Origin: Trichaptum fuscoviolaceum
Taxonomy: Eukaryota; Basidiomycota; Agaricomycetes; Hymenochaetales; Trichaptaceae
Length of the DNA stretch: 64,000 nucleotides
Assembly (NCBI GenBank): GCA_910574455.1
Contig: CAJSYZ010000005.1
Location: forward strand, 1,736,001 to 1,800,000
Reading direction: 5' to 3'
Shown here: positions 10,777 through 23,405 of the stretch, in pieces
How positions within the stretch are numbered: the first letter of the stretch is position 1
Layout of the letters: every line of letters starts with the position of its first letter
The notes under the pieces: generated by a model
What the model saw: the letters and a program-made list of their open reading frames with translations, nothing else
Told to the model about the DNA's origin: nothing
Database searches by the model: none
Position numbers and translations under genes: made by a program

Positions 10777-13700
10777 ATGAGCAATTCGGAAGTCCTTACG
10801 CCAATTCTCCTACGCTCAAGTACGCCAGGTACGCGCTTCTACTTGCTGTCATTGGAGATAAGTTGTTGATAATCTTTCCGTGCTCTAACAGCCCCGAGCG
10901 AAAAGGGTAAGTCCAGTGCTTGGTGATCTGCAGCGCAGCATTGACGTAGTGTCCGTTAGTTCTCCTCTATCTTGAAGGAATTGAAAGGAGCGGCGGTGCA
11001 AGTCCCGTGAGGGATAGCTTCATCACAGACGAGACTCCCTACGACCGAGCAAACTGGGATACGTTGCCTCCTGCTCCCAAATCTCGCGCTGGCTCCCGCC
11101 CTCCCTCGCATGCGGGCTCTCGAGCCCCTTCTCGCCGGCCTCAATCTCACCGCGAGCCATCTGTCCGCGCACCTTCCCGCCTTTCCAAAGTAGAACTTAT
11201 CCCTAATGATGACCTTGTTGAGCTGGGCATCGAGGAATTGCATTACGATGGGCTTGGAGATGCTGCAGAAATCGCTTCTAACGAACAAGATGGTCTGAGG
11301 TCAGAATTGGGCTCGCACAATGGGGACGCAGTGCATGCCGCAGTACGTTCTCCTGTTATAGGTTTCTACTGTCAAACTGAACCATTGCCACTCAGGCTCA
11401 CGATTTCCATGAACCTGGTCCTGAAGATGGACCAGGACCCAAATACGAGTCTTATGGTTCGTCATTCGGCAACCTCGGTCCTCCAAGGGAAAGTTTCTTC
11501 GGGCCGTCTCCCTCAAATCAACCCTCGGTTAGTTATGCTCCTGCGTATTCCCATTTTTGTCCCTAACTATATGTTTTCAATTTTAGTGGCTGCCTGCAGC
11601 TACACCCTCACGTGCAGCTCAAGTAGCCCTTCCCCCAGAATCAGAATGGATGTCGCCTCGCAGCGCAGCAAAAGCCGTGAGTTGTCATTTGCTCGCAGCT
11701 GGCCGAAAATTGACCGAACCTATATAAGTTTGGTAACCACAACTTCGGCCAAAACTCGAGGCCACTTGCGATGTCTCCTCCTCGTACAGCAGATGTACAC
11801 ATTGACATTGAAGCCCCTTCGGATCCGAGCAAAGCAGCAAGCGGATACTCTCGCGCTCCCTCTCGCCAATCGCATAGATCGCACGCAACTGCACGCCCGT
11901 CTGAAGCCCCGTCATCACCTCCCACTCCCGTTCCTCCACCGGGCACACATTCGTATTCCAATTCCAATTCCAATATTAACGTTGCTCCTGCTGCTGGCAT
12001 TACTATCAGCATTGGTCCCGATGGGTCAACAACCATCAATGTTGTACGTCTTTTTAATATTTTATTTTTGGCTGTAATTCTGTCTGATGCTTTGCATTCT
12101 TCCAGCCTTCTCCGGTTCAACCTCCGCAGCAGTCGAGGGTAGAAAAAGCTCCTACAGAGAAAGCTCCCACTGATATCATAGAGAACGGTTTATTTTCTCC
12201 TGGTGGACGATCTCAAGCTCGTTCTCGGCTCGGAGGATCAGTTGCTGGTTCTCGCTATCCGCCTTTGCCTTCAACTCGCGGGGCAGAGACAGATTCGGAC
12301 CCTGCGTCCCTCCTAGCCCAGGATATGAGGGCAAAATCGGCCATGGCCCCTTCGAAAGCTCCCAGTAAGTCGCCATCGAAAGCCGGGAGCAAAGCCGCCA
12401 TGAGTCCCAGAAGTCCGCATGCGCCCTGGGGAGAGGGCGGGTTTCAGTCCTTTGACTTTGGTGCTCCTCCATTGCAGCGGCCTTCAGCGTCTCACAAAGA
12501 ACCATCTGAGGCCGGAACAGTTCCCGGTAACGGTGATGCTGGCCACGGAGCCAATGGCAATGGGTTCGGGGGACAATACGGCAATCAGAGCGGCCCCAGC
12601 GCGTTTGGCGGTGATCGTTCTGAGCGTGGGGGCGCTAGTGCATATGGTGGAGGCGACCTTTTGGGTGCCGCAGGGATTAACGGTAGACGTTCAGCTGCAG
12701 CGCCCTCTGAGGCGGGTACAGCTAGGACAGGTGCATCGCAACGTCCTTCAGCTGCCGGTCACGCCCGCAGACCGAGCGATGGTACTGCTCGTAGTCGAGC
12801 CCTTTCTCCTTCAGCACAGTCAGGTCGTCGCAGTGTTGTGGCGGGAGGAAAGACAGATCCGCTCATGACACCGACGGAGTCACGCGCACACTCGCCAGAT
12901 GGACTGACCGAGTACGAAACGGGACTCGTCAACAGCATCTTGAATTCACGCACACCTAGGACTTCGATCGCGCCATCAACTTTGGAAGCGGCGCTGAAGA
13001 AGTCTCACTTCCACGATCAAGACTTATGTATTTTACTTCATGCCGCTGAAGACGAGATGCAACATGAAGTTGTGAAGAAGGCGGTTAGAAAAGCTGTCGC
13101 TGCTAGGATCAAGAAATTAGGTATGAAGCATGATCGGGAGGTAGGGCTAATGTTAAATTTTTATGTGTGATATTGACTGACTGATACTCCGCCCCAGAGC
13201 ATAAAGCAATACCGGAAGAATTTCCATGACCATGATCCTAGTTGGCACGATAACAACGGCCCAGGCTTCAATACGGATGTAAGCATACATGTCATACTTT
13301 TGTGCTCAAATCTCATAAGCACATAGGATCCTCCTGCATGGGCTAGAGAGATGATGGAACAGCTTTCGATGATGGAGCAGAAATTGGGTGCCCTTGGTCC
13401 TCAAATTGAACGCCTTAAGTCAAGTGAAAGCTCGCGCCCTCGGGCGCATAGTCATCAAGGCAGACTTCGACAGCAGCCTTACTCGGACATTCCGGACGAT
13501 TTCGAACGCACACCTCGAACGCAGACCATTGGACTCGAGACTCAACCGACGGGCACGATGGCGGAATCGATGTTCCGAGGACCAGGAACAATCCCTGGTG
13601 AATCCATGGGCGGGTATGGTACGGTACCCGGCTCCATGCATCATCATGACGGATCAACTCACGGCCTCACAGATCATCACGACGAATTCGAAGACGACGA

Positions 13701-14917
13701 GACCCATCGCAATGGTGCTTACACAGAAACACAAGATGGCGACTACCGATACAAGGGTCATGATATGCGTGGTGAGTCTCCTGGTCGACAGGTGCTGGAG
13801 GAGGAGCTATACAGGCTTCGTGTTCGTGAGCCTAGTCAATCAGCACCCACGCACCGCAGCTGGGAGATTGCCCGTGAAGACATTGACCACGATTCGCGCG
13901 CTGATCCAGATGCAGAAATGCCTGATATTGATGACCAGAGGCCGGAGTCACCCCCTCTTCCCCCTATTCCTTCTGAGAACCGTGAGGTTGTCGAAACACA
14001 ATCCCACAACAACCAGGCATGGCAGCCCGATTTCCAGGAGACGCCGACTATTCCGCCTTGGCAGAAAATCCATCAGCGTTTACTGAACTGGGCTATTGTC
14101 TGGCCAATCTCTGAACTCGATGGAGCTCTCAACAGCACATTGCGCGGACAGCAGGTCGACGAGGTCGCTTTGAGTATCTGGTCAACACAGATGTATAAGC
14201 GCTATGTCCGTCAGCAATTGACGGAAGTTCCGCCTGGTCGCGTGGACAGATTGTTCGTGCCCCCGAACATGGCGGACGCCATTAACAATGCTGTCTTCCA
14301 CGGAAGGCATGGAGATGCTTGTGGTATGCTTCGTGATCTTTGGACACCTTTCGGTTTGGAAGGTATTCCTCGCATCATTGTTGTTCTTTGCAAGCATCGG
14401 AGTGATCCCAACCACTGGGTTGCCCATAAGTACGTGTAAATCCTATAATATGAAATTTTAGATCTTAACTTTAGGATAGATTCTCCCTTCCCGAGGGTAC
14501 ACTTACTACGTACGATACGTACCCGGAGAAGTGCTTGCCAGATGGCAGGGTATGTTCAAGTGACTATACCGATAAGAAAGACTAGCTAACTCTTTGTGGT
14601 GTCAGCCGTTGGGATGGTGGTTTGCTATACGTATCGCATGGCCGGGTGCGATGTACCCAAGCCCCGATCATCTCATGCAAAAGATGGTGCGACTTCACAG
14701 GCCCTTACAACTCCCGATCGACAACTCCGTCGCAGCGGCGGGTATCTGGCGAAACCTCCTTATGGGATCAAGGGCAGAGCGTCCTGTAGATCTCGAGCGC
14801 CTGCGCGATTTGATCAACACTGAAGTAAAAAATCTACGCCAACGAAAGGAACAGGGTAAGCTTTCAGTAGCGGCAGCTATGCGTCAAAACTGGAACTGGG
14901 AGGAAATGGGTGGTTAA
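10777..14917 (+). CDS. Large disordered protein of unknown function, probably conserved in agaricomycetes
   Basis: I do not recognise a named family. The model starts at ATG 10777 (MSNSEVLTPILLRSSTP). A 15-nt exon (10892-10906) follows, then exon 3 from 10960. Further short introns lie near 11343, 11530, 11680, 12043, 13141, 13280, 14431 and 14552. The first two thirds are Ser/Arg/Pro-rich, with many S-R-x-P-S and APSKAPSK-type repeats plus a Gly/Asn-rich patch, and look disordered. Ordered segments appear later: a helical block around ILLHAAEDEMQHEVVKKAV, a coiled-coil-like MMEQLSMMEQKL, and a globular C-terminal domain of about 230 residues (from PPWQKIHQRLLNWAIVWPI to the end) rich in Trp. 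That C-terminal domain is the likely functional core. No membrane segment or catalytic motif is seen. Confidence 0.75.
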
Positions 14918-15277
14918 AATTACGAGTGTTTTGTGACGACTTTTTACGGAACTTTTTATCACATCCTGTTCGAATTCTAGATTGTACTTTGGTGAACTTT
15001 TGTTTGAGAAGAAAAGACCTTTGTGATGGAAGATGTAGTAACTCTCACTTGTACTTCTTGGATGATCTGTTCGAGGCTTTGCGATACCTTGTATTCTACT
15101 TCTACTAATCTTTGTACGTACTGAGCTACTTCTATAAGATTAGAAATTCGATATTATTTTTATTCAAGTGAAATGGGTTGAGTTGAGCACATGACGCCAT
15201 CAACTCCAGAACTTCTCGTGCAACTCTCTTGGACTGATACGTGAGTCCAACTTCAGTCCTGGATGCACATATCCCTT
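14918..15277. other. Intergenic region before THI6
   Basis: About 360 bp, AT-rich, containing the 3' UTR of the upstream gene and the THI6 promoter. I looked for a TPP riboswitch and see none. The ATG at 15191 opens only a short frame that cannot be joined to THI6 without meeting a stop. Confidence 0.5.
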
Positions 15278-17448
15278 ATGGCTTCAGCTATTGATTATTC
15301 TGTTTATCTTGTGACAGGAAGAGAGTTGGTACCTCCTGATCTTGTGAGTATGGGCGTCGTTCGTTCTATTTATGTAACAAGAACTAAGTTAACTGCTATC
15401 GTGGTGAAACAAGGATTACTATATCTCCTTAGAAGAGGTTCGGTGTTCAATATCAGCTCACACTTGGTCGTCTGAAACACATGTTATAAGTCATTGAAAG
15501 GAGGTGTAACAGTTGTCCAAATCCGCGAAAAGAACTGTGAAACTCGAGAGGTGGGTTGACTCAGACTACCCCTGCATATGTACTGCTTAACCACTCTATC
15601 CATCTAAAGTTTCTCGAAATCGCAGCCAAAAGCAAAGAAATATGTAGACGTTACAGCGTTCCAATACTCATCAATGATCGAATAGACATTGCTTTGGCCA
15701 TGGGAGCCGACGGTGTCCATGTTGGGCAGTCCGATATGCCTCTCTCGGTTGCTCGAAAACTCTTGCCCAAAGGTACAATCATCGGTGTATCTTGTAACAC
15801 GCCAGAAGAGGCAGATGTAGCTGTCTCTGAAGGTGCTGACTACATTGGAATCGGTCCAGTGTGGACAACCCAGACCAAAGCAGACATCAAGAATGTCGTT
15901 GGGGTCAGAGGGGTTGGCGAAATCCTCGACCGCCTTCGAGGAAGCAACGTTAAATCAGTTGGGATAGGTCGGTTCGCTTTCATTATATCGACAGGCGCTG
16001 CTCTGATGAGATCTCATTAGCCGGTATAAACGCAAGGAACGTCTTGCGCACACTCCACGGTACCACTTCACCGGCCGGACGAACACTCGACGGGGTTGCT
16101 GTTGTTAGTGCTATCATGGCATCACGAACACCGAGGGAGGCGGCACTTGGTCTCTCGAAGGTGGTAAAGGCCTTCCTGTCATCACCTTCTTTCCTGTCTA
16201 CGCCATCTTCGATTCCAATGCAGAAGAAGGCATTGATTGAAAATGCAGCCAAATTGCTGGACAATGTTCGTGAACTAGGACCTCTGATTCATCAGGTAAG
16301 TCCGTTTGCGATTTGCGATTTTCACAGGACATTGAGTCTTCATCGTTCTTCCATCAAAGATCACAAATAATGTCGTCATGACTCAATCAGCAAATGTTAC
16401 TCTGGCTCTTGGCGCAAGCCCCATCATGGCAACTGCAGCACGAGAGATGGAAGATCTCAGTAAAGTCAGCGGTGCGTTACTTGTGAACTTCGGTACTATC
16501 GCAGACAAGGCCGGTATGCTGGAAGCAGGTGATCGTCACAATTAATATCCAATTTACATCATTTAAGCGTATCAATGATTAACAGGTCGCTGGGCGAACA
16601 TAACCCGAAAGCCTGTTGTTTTTGATCCCGTTGCTGTGGGAGCTACGGAGTTCCGTCGCACAGCTGCAAACGGTATTAATCACAAGCTTTCATGTATATT
16701 ATAGTTTTGACTTGCTTGATATAGAGCTCATGAATACATGGCAAGCCTCTGTGATCAAGGGGAACCCAGCAGAAATCGGTGCACTGGCAAAATCCGCCGA
16801 GGTTCGTCGGTATCTGAGGCTCACCTCCATGATCTACTCACGTCAATCGTAATTTCCAGGTGCAATCGAAGGGCGTTGACAGTGTGGGCAAAGGCTTTGC
16901 GGACCCGGCATCGATCGTGAAGCTATTAGCTCGCAAAGAACGTGCGCCCTTCTACCGAGTGCTATATTACGTGAATTAACTTATATGCGCCTATACATAG
17001 GTTGTGTAATTGCGATGACAGGAGAGACAGATTGGATATCAGACGGTAACATCACGATCAGTTTGACCAATGGCGATAAGCTCCTTGCACATATCACCGG
17101 CTCTGGATGCATCGTCGGTACCAGTGTTGCGACGTTCTGTGCAGCGGCAAATTTGACAGCAACGAGAACCGAAGCTGAACTCGATCGGCTATTGGTCCGA
17201 GGAGATATGCTCCTTGGGTCCATTGCGGGGTATGTCTTACTCGTTGGCTTGTACGCGATTCTGCTAACGACGATATGCAATGTTCTGAAAACAGAATCCT
17301 CGCCATCACCGTTGCATCTGAATTGGCAGCGCGTAGAGATGATGTTAAGGGAACAGGGACCTTCCTCCCAGCATTAATCGACGAGTTATACAACTTGACA
17401 CCCGAGAAGATTATAGATAATGCGCGCATAGAGATACACTCATACTAG
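15278..17448 (+). CDS. THI6: Bifunctional thiamine-phosphate synthase / hydroxyethylthiazole kinase
   Basis: Last cytosolic steps of thiamine synthesis: the C-terminal half phosphorylates hydroxyethylthiazole, and the N-terminal half condenses it with HMP-pyrophosphate to TMP. The N-terminal ThiE half shows YSVYLVTGRELVP, GGVTVVQIREKNCETRE, INDRIDIALAMGADGVHVGQ and DYIGIGPVWTTQTK. The C-terminal ThiM half shows ANVTLALGASPIM, FDPVAVGATEFRR and ITGSGCIVGT with the conserved Gly-Ser-Gly-Cys. It ends at the TAG 17446-17448. The start chosen is ATG 15278 (MASAIDYSVYLV), which matches the usual family N-terminus; an in-frame ATG lies at 15263. At least seven introns interrupt it. Length and both active-site regions look complete. 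Confidence 0.92.
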
Positions 17449-17592
17449 TAGATACACCGGATAAGTGGACAGTGGTTACATCGGCACTACACCGCACAAG
17501 TACATATCCTCCGGACATCGTATATCGAACTAACAATACATACGTCAACTTCTTTGAACGAAATAGTGCGACGCATACATATTTGTCAAAGT

Positions 17593-19121
17593 CTACGCAA
17601 CTTCTAAGATCTTTGAGAAAGGCATGTCTCGCGTGGGTTGGAGCCAGTTCTTCTCGTCATACTTGGCATAGGGCTCGCTTTCAATCATATGGAATGTATA
17701 CGCGAAACGGGTATTCGGGCTCGTATTCTTCGATGATTTATGAAGGACACTACCATGAATCAACACCAGGTCACCTAGCCGAAGCTCAGATGTCAACAAT
17801 TCTCGCATGCCAATCGCAGATTCAGAATGACTCTCACCCGGTTCGCATGTCTCCATAACGTATTTCCCTTCAGGCTTTGAGGGGGAGTTTGACTCGGGTA
17901 TTAATTCTTCGAATCCTGTGCCACCCTCCGGGAGACGAACAAAGCGTTTCCGCACGGGGTTTGTCAGATGGGAGCCAGGGAGGAAGGAAAGTGCGCCATT
18001 CTCTGGAGTGCACTTCTCAAGAGCGAACCAAAATCCAAGTGCACTCGGAGGGTCGGTGTACTGCAGTGAGCACGAGAGTCAAACAAATGCCAATTGGATG
18101 TACACGAAATGCCCAAACGCACTAAGAAGGTGCTGTAAAGCAAAGCAAAGTATATATAATCGGTGTATTGACAGCGTGAAACTCCCGGGCCCACTTACGA
18201 GTCATCGTGTTCAGGCACTGTTCATAATATGTTAGCTATGCATATGTACCGCGTATAGCCCAGGAACGTTGAGATTGGCACGAACCTTCACCACCAATCT
18301 GCATTTGTTTGCATATAACCATTGACTGTAAGGCTGGGTGCAATGAGTGTTCGCTACTAGGCTGACCGTAGTCCGTCTCCGTCTTCAGTGCTTACCGGCT
18401 GGATCTTTGTGAAAGCGCAAGTCTCGGACAAGGGACTTTAGTTTATTATTCTGCAGAGTTACCTCCCGGAATACTGGGTCCAGTTCGTGCAGTGCTAATC
18501 CCACAGTCAACTTCACTGTATGCGTTCGGCAAAGTCAAGCGTTGCCTTACCATGTCCTATCTTGTTGACAGCCTTAGTCTTGTCTCGTGTCAGACGGCCA
18601 TCCTTATCAACAGCGTCTTCCTCTAAGAAAAATCGGATTTTATCGCCCGAGTTCAAGAAGTAATCATCGCCAATGTGATTATCATCTCCGGTAGTGAATT
18701 TAGTCTGTAGATAAGGGCGCCAATGCATTATGACCTGGTGTACATCGCAACGAATGCCGTTAACCCATTGCAGTGAGTTTAGTGACGAACCTTCGGGTGT
18801 TCATTGACGTCGAAGTCTTCAAGGAGTTGCTTCGCTCTGTCAATGAGGCCGACGGTTTCCTTTGGACTGAGAAATCCCGGAATACACAAATACCTAGAGA
18901 ACGAACGTATACAGTATCCTTAGAAATAAGCTACTTGCTTCAAATTGCAATCGGAGTTACTGACCCATCACTGTAAAACTAAGAGATATGTAACGAGCCA
19001 TGCGCACGCCGTGTACATCAATCAATCACTCTTCAGAATCTTGCAGATTGCTAGAATGGTTCCTGAAACGCACTTGATCGACCTGCGCTTGTGTCAGGTA
19101 CTCCAATTGGCGGTTTGACAT
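17593..19121 (-). CDS. Phytanoyl-CoA dioxygenase (PhyH) family protein
   Basis: Fe(II)/2-oxoglutarate dioxygenase of the PhyH/PHYHD1 type. It starts MSNRQLEYLTQAQV at 19121. The family opening DGYLCIPGFLSPKETVGLI is assembled over two introns. The metal-binding HxD is in VPEHDDSTFL, interrupted by small exons, followed by YTDPPSALGFWFALE. The distal part has GDLVLIHGSVLHKSSKNTS (second metal His) and RFAYTFHMIE (Arg for 2-oxoglutarate). It ends at 17593. Family members usually have W-H-Q-D before STF; here the Gln position is Asp, which keeps the HxD triad. The substrate cannot be told from sequence. Confidence 0.85.
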
Positions 19122-19792
19122 GGCTAGTACGAAGCTAACGTTTCAATTGGAATGAAGGGTATGAAGGGTATGTGATAGTTTGAGTCTGAGTTAAACTTAG
19201 CTGCCAGTGTAGCCTGCTAGGTCACGGTATATCGCCGATACCTTGCTTGACCCTTCTTGATATGGATGACTAGCTAAGTCACGGTTATGAGTCACTCTAT
19301 TAAGATACTGGAAATACTTCCTTGTCAATTAATGAAGTAAAATGCATTCGGGACAGCAGGCTTTCATTTCCGGAACCATTATCCATACGTCTATTTGAGT
19401 TGCTAGTACATAATCGTACGCTTTCTTATTAAAAAGCTAGAGCGAAACGATAGATCCACAATACCAGAATAAGTGTAGCGAGAGAGAAAACGAATAAAAG
19501 GAACGGTGAGATATTCATGGAGTTATAGGGGTAGAGATCAGACATCTTCCCTTCCGAAACCAAATGCATGGCAAAACGAGGAAAACATAACATAGTACAA
19601 TGAGACCGAAAGTAATGTACGCGACGATGTGGAAGCACCGTCCAAATGGTGTGGGGGAAAGCTCGTGATAGTGCCGTAATGAGTAGGAAAATGCTTTTAG
19701 GTCGTGGTTAGGCAAGGCAAATGATGTGAACGGAGATGAATAAGAGATCCACAGAGTGCAAAGACGATCACAGACAAAAAGGAAGAACCAGC
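19122..19792. other. Intergenic region between PhyH start and CDC24 end
   Basis: No supportable gene. It holds the PhyH promoter and, at the right end, the 3' UTR of CDC24. A 69-residue hydrophobic frame at 19429-19638 (-) reads like membrane sequence but lacks splice or family support. Confidence 0.5.
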
Positions 19793-22700
19793 TTAAGACA
19801 CATAAAGTGTAACTTGGTTACCAGGGCGCATGGTCTCGAATGCCATCTGTACGTCCTCGGTAGACCCTAACGATACCATATCGCCATCCTCATCGATGTA
19901 CTTGACTTTTAGCGGTCCATCTTCTCGACGAGGTCCGCAAAGTCTTATTTTTTTGCCGACCTTTTCAACGAGATCTTCGTATTCCGTTGATCTGGGTACC
20001 TGGATGACGAAAATGTCTTCAAGGAAGTGCACCTTCACTTTCACCATTGGCGAAATACCGATCTGAGGAACACCGCTCCCAGACTTAGTTAAGACCTGAG
20101 ACCGGGAGGTGCGAAGGGTCGCTCCGGCTAGTGATGAATCACTTGAGCCAAAAGGCGTAATGGGAGACGTGCTGTGTGGCGAATACTCTGAGCTGCCGCC
20201 GGTAGATTCGCTTGACCCGCTTCCCCGTTTGCTGCTCTCAGCAGAACTAGTCACAGACCCTGTCACCGAACCTGCCGTCGACTCAGCCCAAAGCGATTTC
20301 GGCAATGGCGGAGGAACCTCTGCCTGGGGAGGTGGATGATACGCGCTCGGCTGGCTCTGACTGCGAGAGCGCATCGGCGGCCGAGATGGGGCTCGAGTTA
20401 ATGGCGAACCTGCTCGGTCGCTTTCATTATCGTAAGCCGAGTTCAGTCTATTCGAACTGAACTTGCTCCGTAAAGACGCTGGTTGCGTCCTTATTGTACC
20501 AGCAGACCCGAAACTAGCCTCTGACGCATCGGAGGCCACTCGAGGCGGGCCCTGCGGTCGGTTCATGCTCGCCATGGGGTTGGGAAGGGCGCTCATAGGA
20601 GGGGGAGGTGGCGCAGGCATCGATTGTCCGTTCTTCCGCCACTGGCGCATTAAGGGACCATTCTGATCTTCAGTACGCGCCCGAGGTCGATCGTATGCAG
20701 ATACTGCATCGCGCTCCTGTAGCATACTTTGAGAGACGTTCCCGCGGCGGGAACCTAGTGGAGTCCCCCTTCCGGAAGACGATGCGTACTGGGCCGCTGG
20801 AGGGTATTCCTCGTAGTTCTCTTCCGATTCGACGTCGTCGTCCTGAGGGTAGCCACTGGGTCCAGCACCACTACCGAAATAGATGCCACTAGCAACACTA
20901 TCAGCTCGAGAGCGTTGATCATCGTATTCGTACGGCGGGGCGTTGTATCTTCGGCCCATAGAGGAAGACGCAGCGCTCATGGGCATGCCCGAAGAGTATG
21001 CAGAATAGCCCGAAGCTGTCGAGAATTTCCGCGATGCATCATAAAGCATACGCGACTGCGAAGGGTTGGTGCTGTTCGCTTGATGCATACTTGAGTTGGA
21101 GTTTTTGCGAGCTTGGGTTTTCTCGATCAATCGTTTGATTGCTGAGTCCCATTGCTTCAGTTGTTCCTCCGTTCGACAACGCAGAGTAAAGTACTCATTG
21201 TCATCGTCACCTCGCCACCAAACCTGTAAAGAATAAGACGGAGTCGGTTGGCCCGCTGGATAATGTCAGATGAGGCTTCAGAGAAAAGTGTAGAGGTGAG
21301 CTCACTTGCTATTACTTGAGCCTTCGTATGCGTAACGTTATTCAAAAAGATACGGCCTTTGAGTAAAAGAGGGGTATTCTTCTTTCGAGGTGGACCGACA
21401 CCTCCCGGCAGGCTTGCAGGGTGCTTCTTGAGGATAGAGTTGCTTTTACTCCCCTTCCGAGTACTGCCTCCAGTCACCTGCTGAACTACTTCCTTACAAC
21501 AGAGGATGATCTTCTCGAAAAGAAAGACGTGATATTCTCGGTCGATTTCCATCTTCATGACCATGAAAATGTCGTCCAAGATAAGTTCGCCGAAATTCGA
21601 CAGATGATGGCCCTTCCAATCCTCCACTCGCTGTTCAAGGCTCGCAACTGTCTGCAGGTTCTCAGATCTCCTTTGCGCTTCATTGATCCTATCTGTTACA
21701 CGCTTGGCAGCTTCAAGTCCCAGCTTCAGCTCGCCGTAATACGGATAGTCGGACTCGTTCGTTGCTTTCAGAAGGGACTAATAACGCATGAAAATCAGAT
21801 TTCCCGAGTTCCATAGAAAAACGCTTGAATGCGAAAATAACCGACCTCGAATAAAAGAGGGTACTTGCAGATCCGCTGAATGGGCTTGATGAGGAACGCA
21901 GTCAATTCCGTTTTCGCATCAATGAGGGTAACGACCTAAAATGGACCATTAGTCAGCTATCACAACAAAGTTTCAAGTCGTGTGAATTAGAAAATGAAGT
22001 GAAGGGCTAGACCCAATTTGATCGGGTTGTCAGGGATGAAATCGTGGGAAAACTCTCAGCAACAAGTGAAGCGAGGGTTGTTCTTCATGGGGAGGGGAAA
22101 GCGAGCAAGGAATGGAGAGGAAGTACTCACCTGTAGGTTTGCCTCCACCAAGACCTTAATGTCAACTGCCTTCGAGTAATTAGCGCAGTAAGGTTCGTAG
22201 ACTGCGAATTCTTCCTCCTATTGTTACGGAGCGAGAATGGACCGAAAAGTACAATGCAAACCATGTTGGAGGCAGTGTTGGCCACGGGATAAAAGCGGAA
22301 TAAAGCAACCCCGAGAAACAGAAGTGCGAGAATGAAGCGCACAAGGTATTGGTAGAGAATGGATAGGTTCCATTGAGTAACATCGCCACGGTCACAATAG
22401 AAAAGACGTACATTCTCGATGAAAGGCAATCCCCACCGTTGTTCTTTCCATGGCAACTCCGCGCAGCCTTCAAGCTTTATGAGGAGCCGGCGCTGGAAAT
22501 CTAGTAGTTTGCTGAGTCCTGGGAAGAGAAGATGGATAGTGTCTTGGTCGATAGCACTGCTTGCAGCAAGAGCATTTGCATATTTCTGTAGCGAAGACGT
22601 AAGCGAGCGCTAAAGCAACGCGGATGATTGGGCTACGAACCTGCATATGTTCAAGGTCTTGAACATATTTACGTTCTGTTTCCACGATTTCCCGTATAAT

Positions 22701-23405
22701 CCTGTTGCGGGTTGTCTCCTGTGCATTCACAGGACCAGATAGTGAAGGTGAATCGGGGTGGAATAATGAATCGGAAGTTTCATGGGAAGGGAAGGCAGAG
22801 GGTGGTGACATAGGCGGAGCTTCTTGGAAACAGTCCTCTGGTAGTCTGTCGACTAAGCGGGTAACGCAAGAGACAACCTACCGAGCATGAGCATCAAACA
22901 GGCTAAGGAATGTACAGAAAGAGCATACCTTGACAAAACCTTCTGTCGATTTTCGATCCAGCAACTGTGTTGCACGGAACTGTTCTGACTGATCAAATAG
23001 ATCCGTCGAGTTCGCTATCGCCATTGCAAAATGAACGATGGCCTTCTTGATGGACTTTTCATCGGCAGGGTCAATTGCTTCTGGGTTGGTGTCAATGCTG
23101 GAGATGGGGGAGACGTTCGGGAGCAGATTGTAGAGAAAACATAGGGGAACACCGAGTGCGAAGCAGTCCCATAGCTGCGTGACGGGGTCGGTGGATGTGC
23201 GCGTCTCGGACGGCGCATTGATGGCAAAGTAAGGAGAGAAGTCGTATATGCGCATTAAGCGTGCGCGAAGCTGGGTGCATTGTTGGTAGAGCGAGGTGGA
23301 CTGAGCGGCAGATTTGTTAAGGAACGTGTTGTTCGCGACGGGGGTCTCGATCTGGAGGCCAGCGGTGCTCACGACCGACTTTTTGCGGCCTGCAGCGGAG
23401 GACAT
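19793..23405 (-). CDS. CDC24: Cdc24-type Rho/Cdc42 guanine nucleotide exchange factor
   Basis: Polarity GEF that activates Cdc42 at growth sites. It starts MSSAAGRKKSVVST at 23405. The N-terminal Cdc24 calponin-homology-like domain includes QLRARLMRIYDFSPYFAI and LWDCFALGVPLCFLYNLLP. The DH domain begins with RNRIIREIVETERKYVQDLE. The PH domain includes FLFEKIILCCKEV and LLLKGRIFLNNVT. A long Ser/Pro-rich disordered region of about 300 aa follows, with polyproline APPPPPMSALP. The C-terminal PB1 domain has KVHFLEDIFVIQVPRSTEYE and IDEDGDMVSLGSTEDVQMAF (acidic OPCA motif), which in yeast binds the Bem1 scaffold. It ends at 19793. All modules are present and in the expected order. Confidence 0.92.

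Noticed and set aside
15191..15262. THI6 start at ATG 15191
   Set aside because: Joining this exon by its good donor to the next acceptor hits TGA at once; ATG 15278 gives the expected THI6 N-terminus.
14918..15277. TPP riboswitch upstream of THI6
   Set aside because: No TPP-aptamer core elements were seen; fungal examples known to me are in other thiamine genes.
19429..19715. Small membrane protein (-)
   Set aside because: One hydrophobic run near the 3' end of CDC24 with no family support; probably untranslated sequence.
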